From Senegalimassilia anaerobia JC110 (lineage in GTDB: Bacteria > Actinomycetota > Coriobacteriia > Coriobacteriales > Eggerthellaceae): DNA of 64,000 nt. This document shows, piece after piece, positions 41,712-50,847 of the stretch. Where the stretch lies: NCBI RefSeq assembly GCF_000236865.1, contig NZ_HE611016.1, forward strand, positions 255,522 through 319,521, written 5' to 3'. Both the position numbers and the translations under genes were made by a program. The notes beneath the pieces are model-generated. The model saw only the letters and a list, made by a program, of their open reading frames with translations. It did not search any database and was not told the DNA's origin. Each line of letters starts with the position of its first letter. The first letter of the stretch is position 1.

Positions 41712-44700
41712 TTACTGCTGCATCTCGCGACGGCGCTTCATGGCCGCGCCTGCGGCTGCGGCGCCTGCCGCCACGAACGCGATGCCGCCGATCCAGAACA
41801 CCTCGTCGGTGTCCCCGGTCTGCGCGAGCTTGGTCTCGCCTGCGGCCTTGTCATCGGCCTTGGCGTGCTTCGCGCCGGCGATCTTGTCGTCGACCTGCTT
41901 GGTCTCGGCCTCGCCCTTGCCCTCGGGCTTCTTCTCCTCGGGGTGCATGCGGTCGTACCACTGCTGCGCCTCGGCGAGCTCCGCCTCGGCCTTCGCGAGC
42001 GCGGCGGCAGCCTCGTCGTAAGCTGCCTGCTTCTCGGCGAGGTCTGCGGTGGCCTTCTCCAGGTCGGCCTCCGCCTTGGCCTTCGCGGCGAGCGCCTTGT
42101 CGTAGGCCGCCTTCTTGGCTGCCACGAGGGCCTCCAGCTCCGGCGCGTTGGCCGAGATCCACTCGTCGCCGAACGTGCCGTCCTCGAAGGCCTGCTCGGC
42201 TGTGGTGGCGGTGCGAGCCGTCGGATCGGCGTAGATGCCCAGGTGCTCGGCGCGCTCCTCGGCCTTGGCGAGCTCGGCCTCCGCGTCCTCGGCGGCCTTA
42301 TCTGCGGCGTCCTTGGCGCTCTGGGCGTCCTGCGCCGCGATCTGCGCGGCGTTCAGCTCGGACATGGCTTTGTCGGCTGCGGCCTGCGCGGCATCCGTCG
42401 CGTCCTTCGCGGCCTGGATGGGGGCCAGGGCGTCCTGCGCGGCCTTGTCGGCCGACTCCGCCTTGGCGAGGTCGCCCTTCGCGTTGTCGAGCGCGAGGTC
42501 GGCGGCGTCCGCCGCATCCTTGGCGTCGCCCGCCGCGCCCTTGGAGGCTGATGCCGCAGCGTCTGCGGCCTCGGCCGTCTTATCGGCGGCGTCCTTGTCG
42601 GCCTGGGCCTTGGATACGCCGGCCTCGGCGCGGGCCACGCGGTCGCGGGCGGCCTTGAGCTGGTCGGAGGACACCTGGTCGAGGTGGTCCTTCGCAGCCG
42701 TCAGCTCCTGCTCGGCGGCCTTGAGGGCGGCAGCGGCATCGTCGGCCTTGGCGCGGGCATCCTCGGCTGCCTTGGCGTCGGCCTTGGCGGTCTCGGCAGC
42801 TTTGGTGGCGATGGTTTGCTTTTCCGTTGCTGTCTGCTTGGCTGCGCTGGCTGCAGTTTGGGCGTCGGTCTTAGCCTGGTTTGCCTGAGCAGCGTTGGTT
42901 TCGCCTTGGGCAATGAGGGCCTTGTCGCTCTTCACAGCCTTTTCGGCGTATTTGACATTCGTGGTCGCATCCGTGACCGCCTGGGCCTTCTGAACGGCAT
43001 CGGCATCTACCTGTGCCTTGAGAGCCTTCATATCATTCAGGTCCTTGAGTGCCTTGTCCACGTTGTCGTAAAGCTTCTGATCGACCTTGCCGTTAACTTT
43101 GTTGTAGTACGTCATGAAGCGAGCGTAGTAGTCGCCGGCGGTGTAGGCTGTTTCGCCGGTGCGCTTCTGGATGGCTGCGTCGCCGAACGCCTGCTCGCAT
43201 GTCGGATACCCGTTAACGTATCCGCAGCCGTAATAGGTGTTGTACGGCGCGATGACCGCGATGTAGTGGCCTACCGTCTCCGTAGGATCGAGGTTCCGGA
43301 TATAATTGTCGATTTCAACTGCATGTGCGTGGTACAGTCGATATGCGTCGTCACCGACCAGCCCGGTTTTGCCGTAAAGAGCTGCAGCCGCCTTGTCGAA
43401 CAGGGCCTTTTCCTCGTGGTACCACCCTTTGAAGGGGTCGGGGTATCCCCAGGCAAGGTTCTCGCCGACGGACCATACGGTGTCCCACTTGTAACCGTCG
43501 GCCCATCCCATATGATCGAAGTTCTTCGCTCCGTAGTTCGCCTGCACCTGGCCGATCGCCACAAGGGAGTCGAGGACCTTGAGCTCTTCCTGCCCGTTCG
43601 CCCGTCGAATCTCGTTGATCTTTCCCATGAGCTCGAGCGCTTTCTTCATGTTCTCCAGGCTCGTGGCATCGCCGGTCTGGCCCAGGTGCGTGTTCGTGTC
43701 CGCCACTCCGGACGACTTCTCGGGCTCGGTTACGAACTTATAGGCAAGATCGGCGCCGACCTCTTGGAAGAAGCCTGCCGACCCGAGCTTGGCCTTCTCT
43801 TGGTATTGGGAGAGTTCTGCCTTTGCGGCGTTTAGCGCGGCAACGGTTCCGTCGTAGGCGCGTTGAGCGTCGTTCAGGCGGTCGGCGGCGTCTTTGGCAA
43901 CATTGTCGGCGGATGCCTTGTCCTGTTCGGCTTTTGCGAGCTCATCCTTTGCTTTGGCAAGCGACGCCTCGTCGACGGTAAGGTGGGACTTCAACTCGGC
44001 CAGCTCGTAGGCAGCTTTGTCGGCGGTTGATTTCGCCTTTGTTGCCTCGAAATCAGCCTTCTCGGCTGCCTCGTTAGCGGCGTCGGACTCTGCCTTTGCC
44101 GTTGCTGCTGCGGCGGCCGATGCATCGGAGGATGCTTGCGCAGTGGCGAGTGCGTTGTCGGCCGTTGTCTTTGCTGCCTGAGCGGCGCTTACGGTCTGCT
44201 CTGCTGCGGCGATGCGCTCCTTGGCGGCGGTCACCTCTGCGGAGGTCTCGCCGGCCTCGATGCGGGCGAGGTCGGCCTTCGCTGCATCCAGCTCGGCCTG
44301 AGCGGAGGCCAGGGCGTTGGCTGTCGTTTGTGCCTGGGTTTTCGCGGCGCTCAGCGCGGAAGCATCCGCAGCGGCCTTCTCGTTAGCAGTAACGAGGGCA
44401 GCCTGTGCCTTCTTGTTGGCTGCCTCGGCGGCAGCGAGGGTGTCTTTTGCGTCTGCAAGAGCCTTGGAAGCGGACTCGGCGTTTGCCTGCGCCTTCTCAA
44501 GCTCTGCGGTGCCGCCCGCGGCGGTGTAGGCATCCTGAGCAGCTTTGAGCGCATCTGCGGCGTCGTTTGCGATTTTTTGCTTGGCGTTGGCGTTGTTCCT
44601 GGCGTCGTCAAGTGCGCTGGCAGCCTTATCTGCGGTAGCTTGCGCATCGTTTGACTTGGCAAGGGCGGCCTCCGCCGCATCGAGCGCGGCGCGGGCGGTG

Positions 44701-45110
44701 TCGTAGGTCGCCTGGATGGCGGCGAGCTTGGCGGCGTCTGCCTCCGCCTGGGAGGCGTCGATGCGCTGCTTGGCGGCGGCGACGTCGGCCTTGGAGGAGG
44801 CGAGCTCGGCGCCTGCTGCCTTCTCGGCCGCCGCCGCCGTGCTCTGGGCCTCCTGCTTGGCGGCGAGGTTCTCCTCGCTGGCGGCCTTCTCGTCGCGGGC
44901 CTGCTGCTGCTCGGGGGCTGCGCCCTCCTGCGTCAGCTTGTCCTGGCCCTCGGCGGGCTGCGTCTTCACCTCATCGGCGAATGCGGTTGCGGCTCCGATG
45001 GCGGGGGTCGCCACGGTGGAGGCCATTAAGGCGGCCATGCCGGCGCGGGCGACGATGCCCGGCTCGCGCGTTTCGATCTTCGCGTGCTTGGCGTTCTTCA
45101 GATTTGCCAT
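41712..45110 (-). CDS. Large coiled-coil surface protein with CAP/SCP domain and sortase signal
   Basis: 1132 residues. A long signal peptide (ARAGMAALMASTVATPAIGA, ending ...AFADE) is followed by an Ala/Lys/Glu-rich coiled coil (~50-470). A CAP/SCP-like domain lies at ~480-640 (DHMGWADGYKWDTVWSVGEN, LAWGYPDPFKGWY, TVGHYIAVIAPYNTYYGCGY), followed by a second coiled coil (~680-1040). The C-terminus has a LAQTGD cell-wall sorting motif, a hydrophobic helix and KRRREMQQ. It is probably a wall-anchored fibrous adhesin. Codon choice changes between the ends (GCC/GCG, AAG) and the middle (~42.9-44.6 kb, more GCT/GCA and TTT), suggesting a mosaic origin. Confidence 0.85.
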   Translation of the reverse strand: MANLKNAKHAKIETREPGIVARAGMAALMASTVATPAIGAATAFADEVKTQPAEGQDKLTQEGAAPEQQQARDEKAASEENLAAKQEAQSTAAAAEKAAGAELASSKADVAAAKQRIDASQAEADAAKLAAIQATYDTARAALDAAEAALAKSNDAQATADKAASALDDARNNANAKQKIANDAADALKAAQDAYTAAGGTAELEKAQANAESASKALADAKDTLAAAEAANKKAQAALVTANEKAAADASALSAAKTQAQTTANALASAQAELDAAKADLARIEAGETSAEVTAAKERIAAAEQTVSAAQAAKTTADNALATAQASSDASAAAAATAKAESDAANEAAEKADFEATKAKSTADKAAYELAELKSHLTVDEASLAKAKDELAKAEQDKASADNVAKDAADRLNDAQRAYDGTVAALNAAKAELSQYQEKAKLGSAGFFQEVGADLAYKFVTEPEKSSGVADTNTHLGQTGDATSLENMKKALELMGKINEIRRANGQEELKVLDSLVAIGQVQANYGAKNFDHMGWADGYKWDTVWSVGENLAWGYPDPFKGWYHEEKALFDKAAAALYGKTGLVGDDAYRLYHAHAVEIDNYIRNLDPTETVGHYIAVIAPYNTYYGCGYVNGYPTCEQAFGDAAIQKRTGETAYTAGDYYARFMTYYNKVNGKVDQKLYDNVDKALKDLNDMKALKAQVDADAVQKAQAVTDATTNVKYAEKAVKSDKALIAQGETNAAQANQAKTDAQTAASAAKQTATEKQTIATKAAETAKADAKAAEDARAKADDAAAALKAAEQELTAAKDHLDQVSSDQLKAARDRVARAEAGVSKAQADKDAADKTAEAADAAASASKGAAGDAKDAADAADLALDNAKGDLAKAESADKAAQDALAPIQAAKDATDAAQAAADKAMSELNAAQIAAQDAQSAKDAADKAAEDAEAELAKAEERAEHLGIYADPTARTATTAEQAFEDGTFGDEWISANAPELEALVAAKKAAYDKALAAKAKAEADLEKATADLAEKQAAYDEAAAALAKAEAELAEAQQWYDRMHPEEKKPEGKGEAETKQVDDKIAGAKHAKADDKAAGETKLAQTGDTDEVFWIGGIAFVAAGAAAAGAAMKRRREMQQ

Positions 45111-45856
45111 GCTGTTCTCGAACCCCTTTGCGATCGTATTCCTGTTCCTTTTCCCTATGCGCTTTCCGTCTTGCGCGAACTGTTCTCGGCTTGCTTTCCG
45201 GAGCTTATGCCCCTTGTCGGCTGTTTCCGAGATGGCGTACAGGTTGGAAAAACGCCAGCGCAGAACTTTGATTTATTAAGCTCATGCTCTGCCAGTTTAG
45301 CGCGTTTTCCTGGCTTTATGTGAGAATTTCGGCATATCGCGACAATGTGTTTCACCTCCTTTTGCATTAACAAGGCTTTTGCCGTTGCAGTGTTGTTTGC
45401 AAAGGTTTGGGAGTATGGCGTTCTCGCGGGTCGTTATGCCTGTTGTATGGGTTGTTTGCGCTCGAGATCGTTGTTGTGGCTCTATGCCTCTGCTTTTAAT
45501 GCTATGGCGAACGGATATGTTTGGATAGTTCAATTCGCCGATCTATCTGATTTGCGAGAACGATTGAGCGCGTGTCGGGGGCCTTCGCCAGTATTGATAT
45601 CCTCCAGGAAGAAATGTGGACTATTGGGGGTGTCCCTACATATCAAAAGGTCTGTGTTTGCGCAGTTATTTCAAATAACGCATCGTCGCGGCAGGCTGTC
45701 TTCCTCAAATGCAGCTGGCACCCGTTTCTGGCTTGCGGCATACTCTTTGCGTGAGGGCCGGGCGCTGGTCGTGCTGCGTAGCGCTGATGGGGGGTATACT
45801 TCCTTATTATGCTTAGAGGGCCGCGTTTGCGTCGGCCGCTAGAGAAGGGGGTTGCC
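45111..45856. other. Long intergenic region between surface-protein and ATP-grasp genes
   Basis: No supported gene. On the minus strand a near-perfect ribosome-binding site (AAAGGAGGTG, about 45350-45359) stands 230 bp upstream of the surface protein. It is followed 8 nt later by TTG TCG CGA, which opens a 9-codon frame (MSRYAEILT). This may be a leader peptide or a chance match. An open plus-strand frame at 45345-45842 lacks an RBS and has atypical composition. Confidence 0.4.
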
Positions 45857-47056
45857 ATGGTCATCCTTGACGAACCGTATGCTTCGCCGCAGTTGTTGGA
45901 ATGGCTTGAATCTTCGCAACACCCCGTGCTTCGCAATGCGTTCTCCGAGCGCACGGCTTTTGCGTCCGGGCGGGCGTTGCACCTGGTCGACGAGGACGAG
46001 GCGGCCTCGCGCCTTTCCGCAGGCGAGCGCGTGTACACCAATTCCGAGAACACGCTCGAGTGGATCTGCTCGCATGCTGACAATCCCAGCCTTACGCACG
46101 CCATCACCGTGTTCAAGGATAAGGTTGCCATGCGCAAGCTTCTGGCGCAGATGGGTGAGAACTTCTTTTTCCGCGCATGCACAGCTGATGAGCTGGGGAA
46201 ACTCGACTTCCCCGAGCTTGAGCCGCATATGCCGTTCGTGGTGAAACCCGCACGCGGGTTTTGCAGCATGGGCGTGCACACGGTGCGCTGCCGTGCCGAT
46301 TGGGACGAGGCGCTGGCCGATTTCGCGTCGAACGCTGCCGCTTGGGCGGACATGTACCCCGACAGCGTTGTTGCTGGCAGCGATTTCATCCTGGAGCAGT
46401 TCATCACGGGGCAAGAATATGCCCTGGATGCGTTTTTCGACGAGCAGGGTGCGGCGCACGTGCTTAACGTGTTGCGTCATGATTTCGCCGGTCCTGATGA
46501 TACGTCCGATCGCATGTACACCACGTCAGCGGCGATCGTGCGCGAGAAGGCGCCCGCCTTCGAGGAGTGGCTTTCGCGCGTGAACGCCCTGGTGGGGGCG
46601 CGGAACTTCCCGGTGCATGTCGAGGTTCGCGTGGACGAGCAGGACGGCGGCGTTATCCGGCCCATCGAGTTCAACCCCTTGCGATTCGCCGGCTTGGGCG
46701 GCACCGATGTTGCCCAGCACGCTTATGGTTTCCGCAGCTATGAGGCGTTTTTGACCGACGCGCTGCCCGATTACGATGCCGCGTTCGCTTATGCGGGCGA
46801 CCATGTGTACACCATGTCGCTGCTTAACCCGCCGGAGGGTGTGACGGGGAACGAAGAGTTCGATTACCCGGCGTTCTCCGAGCGCTTCGATAGGGTTTTG
46901 GAGCTGCGCGAGTTCGACGTGCCCACGTTCGGCTGCTACGGCTTCCTGTTCGTGGAAACCGACCTTGACGAACGCGGCAAGGCCGAGCTCGATTTCCTGA
47001 TGCATACCGATTTGCGCGAGTTCCTGAGCTGCGACGACGCCGCGGGCCAACGTTAG
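45857..47056 (+). CDS. ATP-grasp domain protein
   Basis: 399 residues with an ATP-grasp layout: a lid lysine in TVFKDKVAMRKLLAQMGENF, HMPFVVKPARGFCSMGVHTV (the VVKP ATP-binding strand and Gly-rich loop), then ILEQFITGQEYALDAFFDEQ and HVEVRVDEQDGG with RPIEFNPLRF (metal ligands E and N). Such enzymes join a carboxylate to an amine or thiol through acyl-phosphate. The substrates are unknown. The start is ATG 45857 behind AGAAGGGGG. The flippase-like gene follows after 8 nt, so both likely serve one cell-envelope or small-molecule pathway. Confidence 0.85.
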   Translation: MVILDEPYASPQLLEWLESSQHPVLRNAFSERTAFASGRALHLVDEDEAASRLSAGERVYTNSENTLEWICSHADNPSLTHAITVFKDKVAMRKLLAQMGENFFFRACTADELGKLDFPELEPHMPFVVKPARGFCSMGVHTVRCRADWDEALADFASNAAAWADMYPDSVVAGSDFILEQFITGQEYALDAFFDEQGAAHVLNVLRHDFAGPDDTSDRMYTTSAAIVREKAPAFEEWLSRVNALVGARNFPVHVEVRVDEQDGGVIRPIEFNPLRFAGLGGTDVAQHAYGFRSYEAFLTDALPDYDAAFAYAGDHVYTMSLLNPPEGVTGNEEFDYPAFSERFDRVLELREFDVPTFGCYGFLFVETDLDERGKAELDFLMHTDLREFLSCDDAAGQR

Positions 47057-47064
47057 GCGGCCGC

Positions 47065-48570
47065 ATGAAATTCAACGTCAAGAACCTTTTCATGGGCGTG
47101 GTGCTCATCATCGTGCTTGCGGTGGTGTTTTTGCGCGGCGACCAGTTGGTGGAGCTGGGCGAGACCATGAAGCAGGGAAGCCCCCTGCCGCTGGTCGCGG
47201 CCATCCTCACACAGCTGGGGAAGTACTTCGCGCAAAGCTTCGCCTATTCGCGCAGCTTCGCCGCCGTGGGCGAGCGCATGGAGCCGAAATCCACGTTGCC
47301 GCTGGTCTTCGGCACGTTTTTCATGAACACCATCGCGCCGTCCATGAACCTGGCGGGCACCACGTTGGTGGTCGACGACGCGCGACGGCGCGGCATTCCC
47401 GCCGGCAAGGCCACGGGCGCGGCGCTGCTCATGCAGATCACCATCGACGGCGCGTTCTCCACGCTCATGGTGTGCGCGTTCATTTTCCTAGCCGTCACGG
47501 TGGGGCTGTCGCCTGTGTGGTTCCTTATGGGCATGGTGGTGTTGTGCTTGGTGGGAACCATGGTGGCGCTGCTTATCCTGGCGCACAAAAAGCCCGGTTC
47601 GCTTATGCGCCTTTTGCGGCCCGTCGAACGCGTGAGCCGCAAGGTGGTCGGGCGTGTGCGCAAAAAGCCGCTCGAGCCGTGGGCCGAGCGCATCGCGCAG
47701 GCGTTTTCCGAGGCGGCCGGCATGATCGGCCATAGCCCCAAACCCACGCTGCAGGCGTACGGGTGCTCGCTGATCGCCAGCTTGTGCGAGCTTTCGTGCT
47801 TCGCGCTGGTGGGCATCGGGTTCGGCGTCGACACGGCGCCGGCGCTGGTGTGCGGTTACGTGGTGGCAACGCTGTTCGCCATGATTTCGGTCACGCCGCA
47901 GGGCGTGGGCGTGGTCGAGGCGGCCGTCGTGGTGGCGTTCACCAGTTTCGGCGAGTCGGCGGCGGCGGGCACGGCAATCGGCCTGGTGTATCGCGGCATC
48001 GTGTTCTGGATGCCGTTCATCATCGGCGCCGTGCTCATCAACACCACGAAGGCGTTCAAGGGCGACGTGAAGAAGGCGGCATACGACCAGGACATGGGAG
48101 CCGTCGCCGGTACGGCTGCGACCGCGGCGCGTTTGCAGGAAGAGGCGCATGCCGACGCTGTTCGTTTCAAGCGCGCGGCGGCTTTGCGTTCGCGTATGGC
48201 GGGTGCGGCCGGTGCGCATGCGACGCATGGCGCGCAGCAGGCCGCAGGTGCGGTGCCGGAAGGCGGCGCCGCGGTGGCGAGTGCCGCTGCTCAGACGGTG
48301 CCTTTTGCGGAAGGAGTCGGGTCCGAGCGCGCTAGCGTGACGGTGCCGCTGGATGCGCCGCGCCCGGCGAGCGGCGCCGCCAAGACCGTGCCGTTTGCGG
48401 AGGGGGCCGGGCGCGCTGGCGCTGCGGCGACGGTGCCGTTCGAGGTCGGCGACGCAAGGGTCGGCGATCGCCTTGTCGATCTTCCGGAGGTTTCGCCTTC
48501 GGTCACGTCGGGGGATTTGCCCGGGGAAGGTCCGGGTTCGCCAACGTATACTGAAACGGATAAACAATAG
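47065..48570 (+). CDS. Lysylphosphatidylglycerol synthase/flippase-like integral membrane protein
   Basis: 501 residues. The first ~335 follow the LPG_synthase_TM (MprF N-terminal / AglD-like) family with about eight helices, including FMNTIAPSMNLAGTTLVVDD, ARRRGIPAGKATGAALL and VTPQGVGVVEAAVVVAF (the conserved P-x-G-x-G-x-x-E block). The C-terminal ~150 residues are a cytoplasmic low-complexity tail with repeated TVPFAEG-like motifs (QTVPFAEGVG, VTVPLDAP, KTVPFAEGAG, ATVPFEVG). No MprF-type synthase domain is fused. It is adjacent to, and probably co-transcribed with, the ATP-grasp gene. Confidence 0.82.
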   Translation: MKFNVKNLFMGVVLIIVLAVVFLRGDQLVELGETMKQGSPLPLVAAILTQLGKYFAQSFAYSRSFAAVGERMEPKSTLPLVFGTFFMNTIAPSMNLAGTTLVVDDARRRGIPAGKATGAALLMQITIDGAFSTLMVCAFIFLAVTVGLSPVWFLMGMVVLCLVGTMVALLILAHKKPGSLMRLLRPVERVSRKVVGRVRKKPLEPWAERIAQAFSEAAGMIGHSPKPTLQAYGCSLIASLCELSCFALVGIGFGVDTAPALVCGYVVATLFAMISVTPQGVGVVEAAVVVAFTSFGESAAAGTAIGLVYRGIVFWMPFIIGAVLINTTKAFKGDVKKAAYDQDMGAVAGTAATAARLQEEAHADAVRFKRAAALRSRMAGAAGAHATHGAQQAAGAVPEGGAAVASAAAQTVPFAEGVGSERASVTVPLDAPRPASGAAKTVPFAEGAGRAGAAATVPFEVGDARVGDRLVDLPEVSPSVTSGDLPGEGPGSPTYTETDKQ

Positions 48571-48575
48571 CCTGC

Positions 48576-48606
48576 GGGCCGCGGTTTTCGCGGCCCCTTC
48601 GTTTTC
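48576..48606 (+). terminator. Intrinsic terminator after the flippase-like gene
   Basis: GGGCCGCG and CGCGGCCC form a perfect 8-bp stem followed by CTTCGTTTTC. The downstream thioesterase gene begins only 11 nt later. Confidence 0.75.
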
Positions 48607-48616
48607 GGAGGTTTTC

Positions 48617-49036
48617 ATGACCCTTCTGGATACTCTGCACATCACCTACGACGTGGTCACTCCCGAGCATGTTGAGATGTCCATGCCCATTTCCGAGGAG
48701 ATTTACCAGCCGCATGGCTTTTTGCACGGCGGTGCCACGCTTGCCCTGCTGGAATCGTGCGCAAGCCGCGGCGCCGAGGCACGCACCGATTTCGACAAGG
48801 AGTTGCCGTTCGGTTTGGAGTCCGATATCCGCCACAAGAAGCCGGGCAAATCCGGCGTTTTGCACGGTTTCGCCGACCTTGAGCACGAGGATCCCAGCTA
48901 CGGCGGTCGCAAGCAGTTCTGGCACGTGGTGGCCAAAGACGACGCCGGCGATGTGGTTTCCGAAGGCACCTTCATCACCAAGATCGTCACGAAAGAGCAC
49001 TTCGCCGAGAAGAACCGTCAACGCGAACAACGCTAA
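48617..49036 (+). CDS. Hotdog-fold thioesterase (PaaI/YbdB-like)
   Basis: 139 residues. The catalytic loop is QPHGFLHGGATLALLES, the H-G-F-x-H-G-G-A/V signature with the helix-capping Glu/Ser of PaaI-type thioesterases. It probably hydrolyses an aryl- or acyl-CoA. The start is ATG 48617 behind CGGAGG. A different hotdog gene follows 131 nt later. Confidence 0.88.
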   Translation: MTLLDTLHITYDVVTPEHVEMSMPISEEIYQPHGFLHGGATLALLESCASRGAEARTDFDKELPFGLESDIRHKKPGKSGVLHGFADLEHEDPSYGGRKQFWHVVAKDDAGDVVSEGTFITKIVTKEHFAEKNRQREQR

Positions 49037-49037
49037 C

Positions 49038-49071
49038 CCGGACAGATAACCCTACGTCCCCGAAATGTCCG
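49038..49071 (+). repeat. Dispersed palindrome family B, copy 1
   Basis: CCGGACAGATAACC, then CTACGTCCCCGAA and ATGTCCG: a palindrome-bounded unit, facing copy 2 just 3 nt away in inverted orientation. Confidence 0.7.
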
Positions 49072-49074
49072 CTT

Positions 49075-49108
49075 CGGACACTTCGGGGACGTAGCACTAA
49101 GTGTCCGG
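49075..49108 (-). repeat. Dispersed palindrome family B, copy 2
   Basis: CGGACACTTCGGGGACGTAG then CACTAAGTGTCCGG: the family B unit in reverse orientation. With copy 1 it forms a large inverted pair between the two thioesterase genes. Confidence 0.75.
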
Positions 49109-49167
49109 ATTTTGCCGGCGATTTGGGATGCTCGTTTGCGGCGATGGTTGAAGAGAGGAAGCTGCAC

Positions 49168-49608
49168 ATGGAAGCGTTTGTGCGCGAGAGCCTGCTGGAG
49201 ATGTACGAGACGAACCGCCAGTGGCTCGGTAACCTTGAGCCCGAGGTCATGGAAGAGGGCTTCGTGCGCAATTCCGTCGTCGTGCCCGAGAAGGCCTGCA
49301 ACTTCTTCGGCAACGCCTTCGGCGGCTACCTTATGAGCCTGGTGGACGTTTGCGGATGCGCGGTGCCTTGGACGCTGGGCAAGTACGTGGTCACGCAAAC
49401 CTGCGATGTGCATTTCATCAGGGGCGTTATGCTGGGCGAGCACGTGTTCGTCGAGGCACGCGACGTACGCACGGGCCGCACGAGCTCCATCGCCGATGTG
49501 CGCATCGTCGACGAGCAGGGCAACGTGCGCCTGACCGCTACTGTCACTATGCACATCGTGCGCGATATCCAGCCCGAGGACGTAGGTGTCCAGCAGAAGC
49601 TCGAGTGA
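49168..49608 (+). CDS. Acyl-CoA thioesterase, hotdog superfamily
   Basis: 146 residues. NFFGNAFGGYLMSLVDVCGC matches the N-x-x-G-x-x-F/H-G-G catalytic segment of 4HBT/acyl-CoA thioesterases, followed by TQTCDVHFIRGVMLGEHV and a C-terminal beta strand. ATG 49168 has AGAGGAAG 8 nt upstream. The frame is open further 5' (ATG 49144) without a better RBS. It is not closely similar to the hotdog gene at 48617. Confidence 0.82.
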   Translation: MEAFVRESLLEMYETNRQWLGNLEPEVMEEGFVRNSVVVPEKACNFFGNAFGGYLMSLVDVCGCAVPWTLGKYVVTQTCDVHFIRGVMLGEHVFVEARDVRTGRTSSIADVRIVDEQGNVRLTATVTMHIVRDIQPEDVGVQQKLE

Positions 49609-49743
49609 GCGTTTGCTCCCCAATTGTGGTTTAACTGCAGCAGGGCCGTGGCTTTTCAGAAAGGCTTAAGCTGCGGTCGGTATCATGTTCCGAAACGAAC
49701 ATGAGCCGCGCTTTTGCGTGTGCGCAATTCTAGGAAGAACGTG

Positions 49744-50778
49744 ATGGGAGAACCTATCGACACTCATTTCGACAAGCGGGGGACGTCGCAAGGGCGTCAT
49801 GCGCGCACGGCTCCACGCTCGGGCCGTCATGCGCGCATGGCGACCGGCGCTAGCAGCTGGTCTGTTCGCAGGCGTTCGCTGGTGGCGGCGATCGCTGCGG
49901 CGATGGCTGCGTTGATGATCGTCGGCGTTTTGGCGGCCCATGGGCGCGCCGGCGCAAGCGGCGACGGCGATCAGAGCGCCGCGCAGGAAGCTCTGGAAGC
50001 CCAAACGCTGGAGACGGCATATGCCGCCGATGACTCGATGGAAACGCAGCAGGACCAACAGTCCCAGGACGCCGAGGCTGCAGAATCTGTTGCTCCCGGC
50101 ATGCGCCCCGATAATGCCGACGGGTTCCCCCGCAATCGTCGCGACGCCCTGGGTGCGATGGAGCGGGAGCTTCCGAGCGGCTTCGGCCGCCCCAATGTGA
50201 TGCAGGTGGTAAGCTTCACCGGCTTGAGCGGCGCGAGCGCGAGCGTGCCCGAGTTGTTCCAGTATCCTAGCATGCCGGCAGGGTGCGAGATTTATTCCCT
50301 CGCCGCGGTTTTGCAAGCAATGGATCACGACGCCGACCCCGATTCCATCGTGGCGAACCAGCTGCCCTTCGACGTGGAGGGCGACGATTACGCCTCAGCG
50401 TTTTGGGGTGACCCGTACTGGTCGGGCGAGGGCATGCCGCCCGCCATCATGGCGGCGGGCAACGCCTTCCTTGAGGAAGCGGGTGCAAGCGAGCGCTTCG
50501 CCAACCTCACCGGCACCGATTTCGACGAGCTTGCCAGCAAGGCGTCGTCTGGAACGCCCGTGCTCGTGTGGACCACGCTCGATTTCGAGGACCCGTATTT
50601 CGACGAGCCACTTGAGGCGAACTCATTCTATGACCTGGAGCATTGCGTAGTGTTGCTGGGTGTGGAAGGCCACCGGGCGTGCATCATGGACCCCACGCAG
50701 GGCTACGTGACCGTCAACTACGACTGGTTCAAATATCTCTACGAGCAGTGCGGCTCCATGGCGCTGGCGATCGCGTAA
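49744..50778 (+). CDS. Membrane-anchored C39-like (papain-fold) peptidase
   Basis: 344 residues. The basic N-terminus repeats GRHAR twice (SQGRHARTAPRSGRHARM). A transmembrane anchor follows at ~40-62, then a Gln/Asp-rich linker. The Peptidase_C39_2-like domain has PSMPAGCEIYSLAAVLQAMD (catalytic Cys), LEHCVVLLGVEGH (catalytic His) and MDPTQGYVTVNYDWF (Asp). Such proteins process peptides or anchor the wall outside the cell. The start is ATG 49744 (GGAAG 7 nt upstream). It is probably monocistronic, with a family B repeat after it. Confidence 0.8.
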   Translation: MGEPIDTHFDKRGTSQGRHARTAPRSGRHARMATGASSWSVRRRSLVAAIAAAMAALMIVGVLAAHGRAGASGDGDQSAAQEALEAQTLETAYAADDSMETQQDQQSQDAEAAESVAPGMRPDNADGFPRNRRDALGAMERELPSGFGRPNVMQVVSFTGLSGASASVPELFQYPSMPAGCEIYSLAAVLQAMDHDADPDSIVANQLPFDVEGDDYASAFWGDPYWSGEGMPPAIMAAGNAFLEEAGASERFANLTGTDFDELASKASSGTPVLVWTTLDFEDPYFDEPLEANSFYDLEHCVVLLGVEGHRACIMDPTQGYVTVNYDWFKYLYEQCGSMALAIA

Positions 50779-50813
50779 ACGGTTCGCGGCTATGCCATGC
50801 GCCGAGCGCGTTT

Positions 50814-50847
50814 CGGACACTTAACGCTACGTCCCCTAAGTGTCCGG
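50814..50847 (+). repeat. Dispersed palindrome family B, copy 3
   Basis: CGGACACTTAACGCTACGTC then CCCTAAGTGTCCGG. It lies between the convergent peptidase and MFS genes. Confidence 0.75.

Noticed and set aside
45345..45842. Plus-strand open frame in the surface-protein/ATP-grasp intergenic region
   Set aside because: It has no RBS or family resemblance and irregular codon use. It crosses the minus-strand ribosome-binding-site-like element.
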